In this document: one piece after another, positions 43,938 through 52,658 of the stretch
How positions within the stretch are numbered: the stretch's first letter is position 1
Layout: every line of letters starts with the position of its first letter
Assembly: GCA_041688015.1 (NCBI GenBank)
Contig: JBDNIY010000007.1
Span: forward strand, 62,001-126,000
Direction: 5' to 3'
DNA length: 64,000 nt
Origin: Parvibaculum sp041688015
Lineage (GTDB): Bacteria > Pseudomonadota > Alphaproteobacteria > Parvibaculales > Parvibaculaceae
Notes under the pieces: generated by a model
The model's database searches: none
The model's input: the letters and a program-made list of their open reading frames with translations, nothing else
What the model was told of the DNA's origin: nothing
Made by a program: the position numbers and the translations under genes

Positions 43938-44723
43938 ATGCTGACGCTCTACGAACACCCGCTTTCGCCCTATGCCCAAAAAGTAAAAATCGCCCTGCGC
44001 GAAAAAGGCATCACCTTTGATCTCAAGATGCCAGACGCCATCGGCACCGGCCAGACCGGCGGCGACTTCATGACGGCCAATCCGCGTGGTGAAGTGCCGG
44101 TTCTGTTCGACGATGAATTTCCCATTTTCGACAGCACCGTCATCCTTGAATATATCGAGGACAAATGGCCCAACCACCCGCTCCGCCCGGCAACGCCCCA
44201 GGAGCGCGCGCGGGCCCGCATGATCGAAGAAGTTTGCGACACCCACTATGAGGCCATCAATTGGGGCTTGAGCGAAATCAGTTGGTTTCGCCGCGGTGAA
44301 GGCACCCTCGCAGAGACGTTGCGCGACAAGGCCGCCGACCAAACCGAGATGATGCAAACTTGGCTCACGCGTCAGCTCGGCCAAGCTGATTGGTTCAATG
44401 GGGCGACCTTCGGCTGGGCTGATTTGAGCGTCATCCCCTATGTCGCAGGCTCGGCCAGTTTCAGCATGGGCCCTGACAAAGCCTCACCGCTGGGCAAATG
44501 GTTTGCCCGTATGCGCGCGCGTGATTCAGTGGCCCAGACGCTAAAAGAATCCAGCGCCTCAACAGCAGCCATGGAAACGGTTGCCGAAATTGTTGCGCAG
44601 GGGCTTTTCAAGCGTGAATATCGTGACCACCGTCTTGAATGGATGATCCGTTCGGGCGGCATCGAAGTCGTTCTTGACGGCCTTCAAAAAAAGAATATTC
44701 GATTCAGTAATGACTTCGCATAA
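43938..44723 (+). CDS. Glutathione S-transferase family protein 1
   Basis: A 261-residue protein from the ATG at 43938 (MLTLYEHPLSPYAQKVKIAL), with GGGGAGG 5 bp upstream. The thioredoxin-like N-terminal half has NPRGEVPVLFDDEFPIFDST (cis-Pro and Ser for the glutathione glutamate). The helical C-terminal half includes FGWADLSVIPYVAGSASF. The usual length is 200-220; the extra 40 residues at the end (YRDHRLEWMIRSGGIEVVLDG) are atypical but not a known domain. A detoxification role is likely. The next gene is a second GST-like gene 10 bp downstream. Confidence 0.85.
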   Translation: MLTLYEHPLSPYAQKVKIALREKGITFDLKMPDAIGTGQTGGDFMTANPRGEVPVLFDDEFPIFDSTVILEYIEDKWPNHPLRPATPQERARARMIEEVCDTHYEAINWGLSEISWFRRGEGTLAETLRDKAADQTEMMQTWLTRQLGQADWFNGATFGWADLSVIPYVAGSASFSMGPDKASPLGKWFARMRARDSVAQTLKESSASTAAMETVAEIVAQGLFKREYRDHRLEWMIRSGGIEVVLDGLQKKNIRFSNDFA

Positions 44724-44733
44724 GGACGCTCCC

Positions 44734-45684
44734 ATGCCTGCCAACGCTCAATCCATCATTCTGCATCAATATGATATTTCGCCTTTTTCCGAAAAAGTGC
44801 GCGTCATCCTCGGCATCAAAGGGCTGGAATGGTACGCCTGCGACCAGCCGGTCATCATGCCGAAACCGGAACTGACAACACTGACGGGTGGCTATCGCAA
44901 AATTCCGGTCATGCAGATCGGTGCCGATGTCTTTTGCGACACGCAGATCATCATCCGCGAGCTAGAGCGGCGCTTTCCGTTGCCTTCCATCCATGTGGGC
45001 GCGGACAAGGGCCTTGGCTGGGGCCTCAGCGTCTGGGCGGATCGTTCGATCTTTCAGGCCGCCGTCCCCATCATATTTGGCGGCATGGCAGCCGACGGTG
45101 GCAATGAAAGGCTGACATCAGACGCCTTCCTCAAAGACCGTGAAGCCTTGACCGGCCGTCCCTTCAACGTGGACGAAATGAAAGCCGCCGCGCCTTTGAT
45201 GGCCGACCAGATGCGCGCTCAATTTGAGTGGGCCGAGCGCCAGCTTGGCCTCAACCAAAACTACATGATGGGCGATGCCCCCGGCGTCGTGGACGCGAGC
45301 CTTTACTATAATCTCGCCTTCATGCGTTGGGTCTATCCCAAGGGCCTCAAATTCCTTGAGACCATGCCGAGCGTCGAAGCCTGGGAGCGTCGCGTTAAAG
45401 CGTTGGGCCACGGCACGCGCCACAACATCTCGCGCAATGAGGCGCTCGACATTGCCGAGGCGGCAACCTCCACTGAAAAACCACACGCTGATCCCGCCGA
45501 ACCCAACGGCCTCACCGTGGGCACCCGCGTCACCGTCATGGCCGACGATTATGGCCGCGACCCGATTGTGGGCGAGCTTGTCTCCTCGTCAGCGCAACAC
45601 ATTGCCATCAGGCGTTCCGACGTTCGTATTGGCGAGGTCGTGCTACATTTCCCACGCATGGGGTTCTTCGTCATCAAAAGCTGA
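44734..45684 (+). CDS. Glutathione S-transferase-like protein 2 with added beta-rich C-terminal domain
   Basis: A 316-residue protein from the ATG at 44734 (MPANAQSIILHQYDISPFSE), preceded by AGGA. Residues about 9-85 form the thioredoxin-like half with PVMQIGADVFCDTQIIIREL, and about 95-235 the helical half (APGVVDASLYYNLAFMRWVY). After a Pro/Ala linker, the last 60 residues (NGLTVGTRVTVMADDYGRDP ... HFPRMGFFVIKS) are an extra predicted-beta domain. A related copy of its final 25 residues survives as a relic near 46345, so this tail has been duplicated here. Confidence 0.84.
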   Translation: MPANAQSIILHQYDISPFSEKVRVILGIKGLEWYACDQPVIMPKPELTTLTGGYRKIPVMQIGADVFCDTQIIIRELERRFPLPSIHVGADKGLGWGLSVWADRSIFQAAVPIIFGGMAADGGNERLTSDAFLKDREALTGRPFNVDEMKAAAPLMADQMRAQFEWAERQLGLNQNYMMGDAPGVVDASLYYNLAFMRWVYPKGLKFLETMPSVEAWERRVKALGHGTRHNISRNEALDIAEAATSTEKPHADPAEPNGLTVGTRVTVMADDYGRDPIVGELVSSSAQHIAIRRSDVRIGEVVLHFPRMGFFVIKS

Positions 45685-45818
45685 AGGACCATCCATTATC
45701 GGAAAATAAATCCGTAATCTGGAAACAAGACCCGCACATTAAATTTTGTGGAAGAGCAGCCAAGTCTCGCGGAACCCGCGTATAATAGGCATTAACGATC
45801 TTCATCTGGAGGTTTGCC

Positions 45819-46334
45819 ATGACCTATTTGTCAACGCTCCGCAGATTTGGCCTCGCGGGCTTGGCGCTGTTTGCCATTATTGCCTTCGCGCCAAGCCCCG
45901 CGTCCGCCCACTCCCATGTCAGCATTGGCATCGGGGTAGGGTTTCCCGTCTATTCAGGCTTTGGCTATGGCCATGCCGGTTATTACGGCCACGGCAATTA
46001 TGGCCAGCACTACTATGGCCAGCGCTACTACGACCACCGTTATTACAGGCCGCACCGCCGCGCCTATGACCGCCCTTATTTCGCGCCCTATTTCCCGCCG
46101 GTTGTTTTTGCACCGCCTGTCGTTTATGGGGCCCCCGTATATGCCGCGCCTGTCTATGCGGCACCGATCTATCAGCAGCCCGTTCAAGCAGTTCCAACCT
46201 CCAACATATACCGCTCCGATAACGGACAATATTGCCGTGAGTACCAATCAACCGCCAGCGTCGGCGGGCACTTGCAAAACACCTATGGCACCGCCTGTCA
46301 GGACCCCGGCGGGACATGGCGTATTGTCAACTGA
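45819..46334 (+). CDS. Exported Tyr/Gly/Pro-rich surface protein
   Basis: A 171-residue protein with a clear signal peptide (GLAGLALFAIIAFAPSPASA). The middle is low-complexity, rich in Tyr, His, Gly and Pro (GHAGYYGHGNYGQHYYGQRY), followed by repeated (V/I)Y-A-A-P segments. The last 30 residues (DNGQYCREYQSTASVGGHLQ ... GTWRIVN) match the C-terminal end of 17-kDa surface-antigen-like envelope proteins. It is probably secreted or outer-membrane associated. A TATAAT box lies at 45781, with no good -35, and GGAGG precedes the ATG. Confidence 0.75.
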   Translation: MTYLSTLRRFGLAGLALFAIIAFAPSPASAHSHVSIGIGVGFPVYSGFGYGHAGYYGHGNYGQHYYGQRYYDHRYYRPHRRAYDRPYFAPYFPPVVFAPPVVYGAPVYAAPVYAAPIYQQPVQAVPTSNIYRSDNGQYCREYQSTASVGGHLQNTYGTACQDPGGTWRIVN

Positions 46335-46342
46335 CAATCAGT

Positions 46343-46420
46343 ATTGAGCGCTCGAACGAGCGCATCGGCGATGTCACTGTGCATTTCCTACGAATAGGAT
46401 TTGTTGTCGTTCCGTCTTGA
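46343..46420 (+). pseudogene. Relic of the C-terminal tail of a GST-like gene
   Basis: In the frame ending at the TGA 46418-46420, the sequence reads IERSNERIGDVTVHFLRIGF then VVVPS. It aligns without gaps to the last 25 residues of the GST-like protein at 44734-45684 (IRRSDVRIGEVVLHFPRMGF then FVIKS), with 14 identities. No start or upstream GST sequence remains; the surface-protein gene ends 8 bp before. It is therefore a remnant of a duplicated GST gene. Confidence 0.8.
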
Positions 46421-46516
46421 TTGGCTGAACTCATCAGGCTGTCGTAAAAATCTAGAGCAATTCGTATCTGGCTTTTTAGGTCTGGCCAATCGGTTGATTC
46501 GCATCTGCTCCTTCAC

Positions 46517-47464
46517 TCACTCGACAGATCGCACGTTTGAGAAAGCTTCCTGCACGAAGAGCGAACGCACTGGGAAGTAAGTAAGCATCTCGCCGGTTTC
46601 CATCTCAACCTTATCAAGAGTGAATTCTCCGCGACACTCTCGCATTTCATAGAATTTGACGGGTCTCTTTCTATCAGTAAACGCCCTTACGATGGCATAC
46701 CTGACCGTGTCAGAACACCGCATACCGAATACAATTTCTTCAAGTTCAAGAGGTGAACTGTTCGAACCGCGCGAACCTATAAGCCGCCATTCGCATTCAT
46801 AGCGCCAATCTTCGGCTTTGCGTGTAAGGACAGCCTCGTCCACTTCTATGCAATCAGCAACAGAGCCGTCGAGCATCTTGGCCACAGCACTCGCGGCGAC
46901 GAGCCTGCTTCCACCGTAGGTTACCTTGTGGAGGTTTTCAGCGGTGCGTTCCGGCACAGAGTACCCGATGCACACGCCCTTGTGCTGATCGCCGTAGTGG
47001 CTCCACATCAACGGGCAATCTGATCGTTCAGCAAGTGAGAAAATTCCCTTGTCGTAACGCCTCAGAAGTTCGATCTCGACATACCTACCAAAAAGGAACT
47101 GATCGGGCCTCTCCATTTCATAGTCGGAATCAGCAGCTCGATAACGAACCTCCTCAATAGCCTGTTGGGCTTCCCGCCGACTGTGTCGCTCAATATGTTC
47201 TTTGGTTTTTGGCCCACGATATTTTATCGCCTTAGCAGCAGCCATCATTTCCGCACGAATGCGTTGCTCCACAAGCTTTCTAAGGACTTCGGCCAGATCA
47301 TCGGCGTCTAGATCGGTATCGAGAGTCGGCTTGGCATCCAGCGGATCGTTAAAGGTGATTGGATCGGCGAAGAAAAGCTGGTCACCAATCAATTGATCCA
47401 AGGTCTGACTACTGAATGATCGATACTTATAGAGTCTTTTTGGTATTTTTTTCTTCGGGCTCAT
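46517..47464 (-). CDS. DUF2971-domain protein
   Basis: A 315-residue protein from the ATG at 47464 (MSPKKKIPKRLYKYRSFSSQ). The DUF2971 landmarks are the N-terminal LYKYRSF ... FFADPITFNDPLDAKP, MWSHYGDQHKGVCIGYSV in the middle, and EDWRYECEWRLIGS near 235-250. The function is unknown; such genes are scattered in accessory regions and near defence genes. The gene is visibly richer in A/T at third positions than its neighbours and is flanked by AT-rich gaps, so transfer is likely. It stands alone next to the GST-tail relic. Confidence 0.88.
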   Translation of the reverse strand: MSPKKKIPKRLYKYRSFSSQTLDQLIGDQLFFADPITFNDPLDAKPTLDTDLDADDLAEVLRKLVEQRIRAEMMAAAKAIKYRGPKTKEHIERHSRREAQQAIEEVRYRAADSDYEMERPDQFLFGRYVEIELLRRYDKGIFSLAERSDCPLMWSHYGDQHKGVCIGYSVPERTAENLHKVTYGGSRLVAASAVAKMLDGSVADCIEVDEAVLTRKAEDWRYECEWRLIGSRGSNSSPLELEEIVFGMRCSDTVRYAIVRAFTDRKRPVKFYEMRECRGEFTLDKVEMETGEMLTYFPVRSLFVQEAFSNVRSVE

Positions 47465-47594
47465 TACCGACCTCATATTTTCCCGCGCGACTTTACATTC
47501 GACATCAGAAACTCTCTTTAAGATGCAAACAGACTATTCAATTCGAATGAACAACTGTTTCTGGGTAGCTATGATACATATTGACCAACTATCC

Positions 47595-47627
47595 AAAAAA
47601 GGCGAAAGGTTCACCCTTCCGCCTTTT
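47595..47627 (-). terminator. Rho-independent terminator of the SDR gene
   Basis: GGCGAAAGG (47601-47609) pairs with CCTTCCGCC (47615-47623) with one mismatch. On the minus strand it is followed by T6 (A6 at 47595-47600). Confidence 0.85.
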
Positions 47628-47644
47628 CCATCAGATCCTTCACA

Positions 47645-48448
47645 TCAACGCGCGGTTAGGCCGCCGTCGATCACAAGCTCCGTGCCCGTCATATAACGCG
47701 ATTCGTCTGATGCCAAAAACACAATGCCCGCTGCAATATCAGACGGCAGCCCTGCATAGGCGAGCGGAACCGTCGCGCCCAGCGCATTGACGTCAATCGC
47801 ATTAGCCCCTTGCGTAGCACCGGGAATTTGCAGCGATCCCATGCCATTCTGCGGGATCTTATTCCAGATCACCGTGTCGATGATGCCGGGATGCACCGAG
47901 TTGACGCGCACATTCATCTTGGCCTGCGCGCATTCAAGCGCCACGGCCTTGGTGAAAAGCCGCACGGCCCCCTTGCTCGCGCAATAGCCCGCCAACCCCG
48001 GTGCGCCCTGCAAGCCCGCCACCGATGAAATATTGATCACCGACCCGCCGCCTGACACCGCCATCAGCGGAATGCCATGTTTCACGCCAAAGAACACGCC
48101 ATCGACATTGATCGCCATCTGACGCTGCCAATCGGCATAATCCATGTTGAAAATATCTGCCGCGATGCCGATGCCCGCATTATTGACGAGAATATGCAGG
48201 CCCTTCTGGGTTTTTTTGACCTCCGCGATCACTTCTTCCCAGCGTGCTTCGCTGGTCACATCATGCGTGATGCCGACGGCCTTGCCACCCGCTTTGGTGA
48301 TCTCGGCCACTGTCTCTGCGTTGCCCTTTTCATCAATATCCGTGGCAACCACGCTCGCCCCTTCGGCCGCTAACGCAAGCGCCGCACCACGTCCGATGCC
48401 ACTGCCTGCACCCGTCACCAAAGCGATCTTTCCGCTGACCCGTCCCAT
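47645..48448 (-). CDS. SDR-family oxidoreductase
   Basis: A 267-residue classical short-chain dehydrogenase. The ATG at 48448 is preferred because GGGAG is 7 bp upstream; the ATG at 48454 sits directly against it. Motifs are TGAGSGIGRGAAL, NNAG, Ser in INISSVAG, YCASKGA (YxxxK) and the end VIDGGLTAR. It resembles 3-alpha/20-beta- or 7-alpha-hydroxysteroid dehydrogenases and cyclic-alcohol dehydrogenases, so an alcohol/ketone substrate is likely. It diverges from the TetR gene at 48.6 kb, a common arrangement of regulator and target. Confidence 0.9.
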   Translation of the reverse strand: MGRVSGKIALVTGAGSGIGRGAALALAAEGASVVATDIDEKGNAETVAEITKAGGKAVGITHDVTSEARWEEVIAEVKKTQKGLHILVNNAGIGIAADIFNMDYADWQRQMAINVDGVFFGVKHGIPLMAVSGGGSVINISSVAGLQGAPGLAGYCASKGAVRLFTKAVALECAQAKMNVRVNSVHPGIIDTVIWNKIPQNGMGSLQIPGATQGANAIDVNALGATVPLAYAGLPSDIAAGIVFLASDESRYMTGTELVIDGGLTAR

Positions 48449-48589
48449 CGTCATCTCCCTTTTTGTTCTACCGCTATTGTTGTCTTCTGTTTTAGGGTAT
48501 TGCCCCTAACCCGCGCAATGTAGATAGATCGAACCAGCGCCATTTCTCACCCTCCCCGCCCCTCACACAGCGGAAAGGCGAGATCGGCC

Positions 48590-49294
48590 TTGGCAAAAAG
48601 TGGACTTCGGTCTAGTTTTATCTCTCGTCAGGAGGCAAACGTCATCAACACCGTTGAACCCATATCTGTTCCCGAAAAAGAGCCCGCTCCCGAGCAAGGT
48701 GAAGTCACCGTCACGCGGCGCACCCGCAAAAAAGAGCGCACCCGGCGCGAGATCTATCGCACCGCGATGAGCTTGTTTGCCGAAAGCGGCTATGACGGCG
48801 TCACCATCGAAGACATTTGCCGCAATGCCAGCGTCGCCAAAGCGACCTTCTTTCTGCATTTCACAAACAAAGCCGCCTTGCTGCGCGACTTCAATGACGA
48901 GATCACGCAGGCCCTCGTCGAACGGCTGGCAGGCCACCACGGCAGCGCTGAAGAGCAACTCATATTGCTGCTGACAGCCTTCCGCGAGGCATGGGACGAT
49001 AATGCGCCGGTGATGCAAAAGATGCTGCGCGATTTCATCGACCAGCCGACGCCCCTGTCCAGCACGGCTGCCGTCAACGAAAGCATTGTCGCGCTTGTCA
49101 CTGACATCGTGCGGCGCGGACAGGACAAAGGCGAATTACGCGCTGGCATCCCACCAGAATTAGCCGCCATTTCCATCGTCTCCACATGGAGCGCCATTGC
49201 CGCTTGGTGGACCGAAAACGCTGACGCCAGTGGCGACACGGCAAGCCTTCAGATCATCGATATTACATTAAACGGCCTGCGCAAAAGGCCTTAA
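48590..49294 (+). CDS. TetR/AcrR-family regulator with uncertain start codon
   Basis: The TetR helix-turn-helix is clear (REIYRTAMSLFAESGYDGVT then IEDICRNASVAKATFFLHFT). The C-terminal ligand domain ends at GLRKRP. The frame opens at a TTG at 48590, but no Shine-Dalgarno precedes it and the TTG falls in a possible -35 box. AGGAGG at 48630-48635 lies 8 bp before an ATC (48644) in frame, giving about 216 residues. It probably controls the divergent SDR gene and/or the luciferase-like gene that follows by 54 bp. Confidence 0.87.
   Translation: MAKSGLRSSFISRQEANVINTVEPISVPEKEPAPEQGEVTVTRRTRKKERTRREIYRTAMSLFAESGYDGVTIEDICRNASVAKATFFLHFTNKAALLRDFNDEITQALVERLAGHHGSAEEQLILLLTAFREAWDDNAPVMQKMLRDFIDQPTPLSSTAAVNESIVALVTDIVRRGQDKGELRAGIPPELAAISIVSTWSAIAAWWTENADASGDTASLQIIDITLNGLRKRP
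48630..48635 (+). promoter_or_regulatory. Shine-Dalgarno AGGAGG without a normal start codon
   Basis: It is spaced 8 bp from an in-frame ATC at 48644. Upstream TTGGCA (48590-48595) and TAGTTT (48613-48618) are 17 bp apart and could be the promoter. If so, translation from the TTG at 48590 is impossible on that transcript. Confidence 0.45.
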
Positions 49295-49347
49295 GTCACA
49301 TCATCAACATCGCAAAACGACATATAACGAACCTAAGGGAGACTATT

Positions 49348-50565
49348 ATGACCGGACGGAAAATGCGCTTTGGTGCCTTCATTGCACCCTTCCACCCGCT
49401 CAACGAAAATCCAACACTCGCCATCGAGCGCGACATGGAGTTGGTCCAGCACATGGATCGCCTCGGCTATGATGAAGCCTGGATCGGCGAACATCATTCG
49501 GCAGGCTACGAGCTCATCGCCTCGCCGGAAGTCTTCATCGCCATGGCCGCTGAGCGCACCAAGCACATCAAGCTCGGCACAGGCGTCTCGTCGCTGCCCT
49601 ATCATCATCCATTGATCTTGGCCGACCGCATCAACCAGCTCGACCACATGACGCGCGGCCGCGTCATGTTCGGTGTCGGCCCCGGCGCGCTGCCGTCCGA
49701 CGCCTTCATGATGGGCATTGAAGTCGCCAAACAGCGCGACATGATGGACGAAGCACTCGACGCCATCGTGCCCCTGTTGCGCGGTGAAGTCGTCAACATG
49801 AAAACCGATTGGTTCACGCTCAACAATGCGCGTCTGCAAATGACGCCCTATTCGCGCCCTTGCGTGGACATCGCGGTAGCCAGCCAAGTCTCGCCCACCG
49901 GCGCCAATGCGGCGGGCCGCCACGGCGTCGGCCTGCTCTCCATCGGTGCGACCTCAGCGGGGGGCTTCAACGCGCTCGCCACCAATTGGGCGATCTGCGA
50001 AGGCAACGCCAAGGACAATGGCCAGACCGTTGATCGCAACAACTGGCGTCTCGTCGGCCCGGTGCATATCGCCGAGACACGCGAGAAGGCCCGCGAAAAT
50101 GTCCGCTTCGGCCTAGAGAAATGGCTCTACTATTTCCGCGAAGTCGCCGCCCTGCCGCTCGCCCCCACTGATGGCTCTGATCCCGTCGATGCCTTGATCG
50201 CCTCCGGCATGGCCGTTGTCGGCACGCCTGACGATGCCATCGCCCAGATCTCGCGTTTGCAGGAGCAGTCGGGTGGTTTTGGGGCGTTCTTGCAACTGGG
50301 CCACAACTGGGCCGATTTTGAAAACACCAAAAAATCCTATGAATTGATGGCGCGCTACGTCCATCCCAAATTCCAGGAACTCAACACATCGCGCGAAGAA
50401 TCCCTCGACTGGGCCAAGAACAACCGCGAAACCTTCATAGGCCAAGCGATGATGGCGGTCGGCAGCCGCGTCGCCCAACACATCGAGAAGAAGGGCACCG
50501 AAAACATCCGCCCCGAAATCCTCGAAGCCATGGGCCTCGGCAAAAAAGACGACGCCGCCGAATAA
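49348..50565 (+). CDS. Luciferase-like (LLM class) flavin-dependent monooxygenase
   Basis: A 405-residue protein. The bacterial-luciferase TIM-barrel starts MTGRKMRFGAFIAPFHPLNE and has GYDEAWIGEHHSAGYEL, IKLGTGVSSLPYHHPLILAD and RVMFGVGPGALPSDAFMMG. The family uses reduced flavin and oxygen to oxidise small organic substrates; limonene, alkane and alkanesulfonate enzymes are relatives. GGGAG lies 8 bp before the ATG. No flavin reductase is adjacent, so it must obtain FMNH2 elsewhere. It follows the TetR gene and converges on the FATP-type ligase. Confidence 0.92.
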   Translation: MTGRKMRFGAFIAPFHPLNENPTLAIERDMELVQHMDRLGYDEAWIGEHHSAGYELIASPEVFIAMAAERTKHIKLGTGVSSLPYHHPLILADRINQLDHMTRGRVMFGVGPGALPSDAFMMGIEVAKQRDMMDEALDAIVPLLRGEVVNMKTDWFTLNNARLQMTPYSRPCVDIAVASQVSPTGANAAGRHGVGLLSIGATSAGGFNALATNWAICEGNAKDNGQTVDRNNWRLVGPVHIAETREKARENVRFGLEKWLYYFREVAALPLAPTDGSDPVDALIASGMAVVGTPDDAIAQISRLQEQSGGFGAFLQLGHNWADFENTKKSYELMARYVHPKFQELNTSREESLDWAKNNRETFIGQAMMAVGSRVAQHIEKKGTENIRPEILEAMGLGKKDDAAE

Positions 50566-50579
50566 TCACCTCCCTCTTA

Positions 50580-50640
50580 AGCCCTCTCCCCCTCCTTCCT
50601 GTTCGCGCCTACGCGCAAATAGGGAGAGGGTTGGGTGAGG
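50580..50640. repeat. REP-like palindromic intergenic element
   Basis: CCCTCTCCC on the left and GGGAGAGGG on the right are complementary, with an inner GCGC-CTAC-GCGC hairpin. The end GGGTTGGGTGAGGG resembles dispersed palindromic repeats of alphaproteobacterial genomes. Only one copy is in this window. Confidence 0.5.
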
Positions 50641-50662
50641 GTCTTCCTTACTTCAAAATACA

Positions 50663-50692
50663 AAAAAGGCGGCTCCCACGAGCCGCCTTTTT
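50663..50692. terminator. Bidirectional rho-independent terminator between convergent genes
   Basis: AAAAAGGCGGCTC (50663-50675) pairs perfectly with GAGCCGCCTTTTT (50680-50692) around CCAC. It serves both the monooxygenase (plus) and the acyl-CoA synthetase (minus). Confidence 0.92.
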
Positions 50693-50711
50693 ATTGGTTC
50701 AGCGCAAACCG

Positions 50712-52511
50712 CTAAAGCCGCATACTACCCGCGCAAATCTGGTCATGCAGCTCTTGCGTCAACGGGACAAATTTCTTCTCTGCCGGTGAATTGAAATAAA
50801 TCGGGTCTTTCACCAGCGCCAGATCAATGCCCTCTTTCACTAGATCAACCTTGCGATGCTTGAAGGTACCCGTCACTTCCATTTCGTGGCTCAAGCGGAT
50901 GAACAGAGGCCGCGCGTAATCAGGCAATTCCTTGTTGATATGCGCCAGCAATTTTCTGAGATCAATGCCGGGATCGCAGACGATGGATGCCATGCCCGCC
51001 CGGCCATCCGTACCGGGAATAGCAACGCCAAACACATTGGCCTCCTTGACGCCGGGGAAAACCGAAATCGCTTCTGACACTTCATTCGTCGAGACGTTCT
51101 CGCCCTTCCAGCGGAAGGTGTCGCCGATGCGATCGACAAAGTAGAAATAGCCAAGCTTGTCCTGCTTCAAGAGATCGCCGGTGCGGAACCATTGATCGCC
51201 CTTTTCAAATACGTTGCGCAGAATCTTTTTCTCGGTCTCTTCCTTCTTGGCATAGCCATCAAAGCGCCCCGTCGGCGTGTTGGGGTCATTGGAAATTTTG
51301 CCCAAGGCCTCGCCCGCTTCGCCCGGCGCACATTTGATGCAAAGCCCGTCGGCTCCGCGCACAACCTGATCGGTCTCGGTATTGAAACGCACAAGCTCAA
51401 CATTAAATTTCTTTTTCGCCCAGCCGGGAATGCGGCCCACAGCACCCACCGTGCCGTCATAGTTCAGCAAGGCCACATTGCCTTCCGTCGCGCCGTAAAA
51501 TTCCAAGATGCGCGGCACACGAAAGCGCTTCTGAAACGCTGGCCAAATTTCCGGCCTCAAGCCATTGCCAATCGCCATCCGGATCTTGTGCTTGCGTTCC
51601 TTGGGGTTCACTTCCGCATTAAGGAGATAGCGGCAAAGCTCACCGATATATTGAATGAGCGTCGCTTTATATTTAATACAATCAGTGAAAAATTCCCGCG
51701 CCGAAAACTTGCGTCGGATGATGACCGCGCCACCAACGGTCAGCACAGTGCCAACCGCGCAGACGCCGCCTGCCGAATGATAAAGCGGCAACACGCAATA
51801 CATCCGGTCTTTTTCTTTCGCATTAGCGGCAGCCGAAAACCCCGCCATCATGGTCAGTACACGAACATGTGGCAGACGCGCTGCTTTGGGGCTGCCCGTC
51901 GTGCCGCTCGTATAAATATAGAGCGCCTCGTCGTCGATGGTGATGTCCTTGCGCGTATCAGCAGGCAGCGGCCCGCCTGATTGCAGCGCCAGCGCTGGAT
52001 CAAGCGCGTCCATGCTCGCCACCGTGCCGCCCGTCACCCAGGCCCGAGCCGGGCGTTCCAGTTGATCGATCGCGGTGGCATAGGCGTCGGCCAGCTCAGC
52101 ACCGACAATGACATGCTTGGCCATCGAGATATTGAGACTATGGGCCAGTGGGCCTTTGACAAGATTGGTATTGATCAAGGCCGCCGCCGCGCCCGCCTTC
52201 AAAACGCCAAGCCAGGCGATCAGATATTCAGGCCGGTTCTCCATCATCAGCGCGACCACATCGCCGCGCCCCAGCCCTTGCGCCAGCGCCCAGCGCGCAT
52301 AGCGGTTGGCCGCTTCATCAAACTCGCGATAGGTGATGACCCGATCTTCAAAATAGATGGCGACATTATTCGGCTTCGTGCGTGCCAGATGTTCAATAAC
52401 GTCGGGGTAGGTCTCTTTGGTGTGCTTGTAGATATTCCCGAGTTTCTTCAGCGTGCGCAGCGCCGCTCGCAAATAGATAATCTCGTTTTTGACGCGCTTG
52501 AACAAACCCAT
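50712..52511 (-). CDS. Long-chain acyl-CoA synthetase, FATP/VLACS type
   Basis: A 599-residue ANL enzyme of the fatty-acid-transport-protein branch. P-loop: ALYIYTSGTTGSPKAARLPH. VLACS-specific parts: EFYGATEGNVALLNYDGTVG and DRIGDTFRWKGENVSTNEVS. The C-terminal end (GTFKHRKVDLVKEGIDLALV then KDPIYF) is also typical. The N-terminal region is partly hydrophobic, so membrane association is likely. It activates long or very long fatty acids during uptake. No promoter boxes stand out in the short gap to the divergent TusA gene. Confidence 0.93.
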   Translation of the reverse strand: MGLFKRVKNEIIYLRAALRTLKKLGNIYKHTKETYPDVIEHLARTKPNNVAIYFEDRVITYREFDEAANRYARWALAQGLGRGDVVALMMENRPEYLIAWLGVLKAGAAAALINTNLVKGPLAHSLNISMAKHVIVGAELADAYATAIDQLERPARAWVTGGTVASMDALDPALALQSGGPLPADTRKDITIDDEALYIYTSGTTGSPKAARLPHVRVLTMMAGFSAAANAKEKDRMYCVLPLYHSAGGVCAVGTVLTVGGAVIIRRKFSAREFFTDCIKYKATLIQYIGELCRYLLNAEVNPKERKHKIRMAIGNGLRPEIWPAFQKRFRVPRILEFYGATEGNVALLNYDGTVGAVGRIPGWAKKKFNVELVRFNTETDQVVRGADGLCIKCAPGEAGEALGKISNDPNTPTGRFDGYAKKEETEKKILRNVFEKGDQWFRTGDLLKQDKLGYFYFVDRIGDTFRWKGENVSTNEVSEAISVFPGVKEANVFGVAIPGTDGRAGMASIVCDPGIDLRKLLAHINKELPDYARPLFIRLSHEMEVTGTFKHRKVDLVKEGIDLALVKDPIYFNSPAEKKFVPLTQELHDQICAGSMRL

Positions 52512-52658
52512 GAGTAGCTACTCCAAATTATGCTTTATTTATATGCTTTTAATGGTTATGCCGCCCCCGTACCAAGCCGTCAAGGAAGGCTGGGGGGCAG
52601 GGTCGAAGGTGACAGAAACGACATTTATTGCCATCATCGCGCTCTCAAAAGGAACAAA

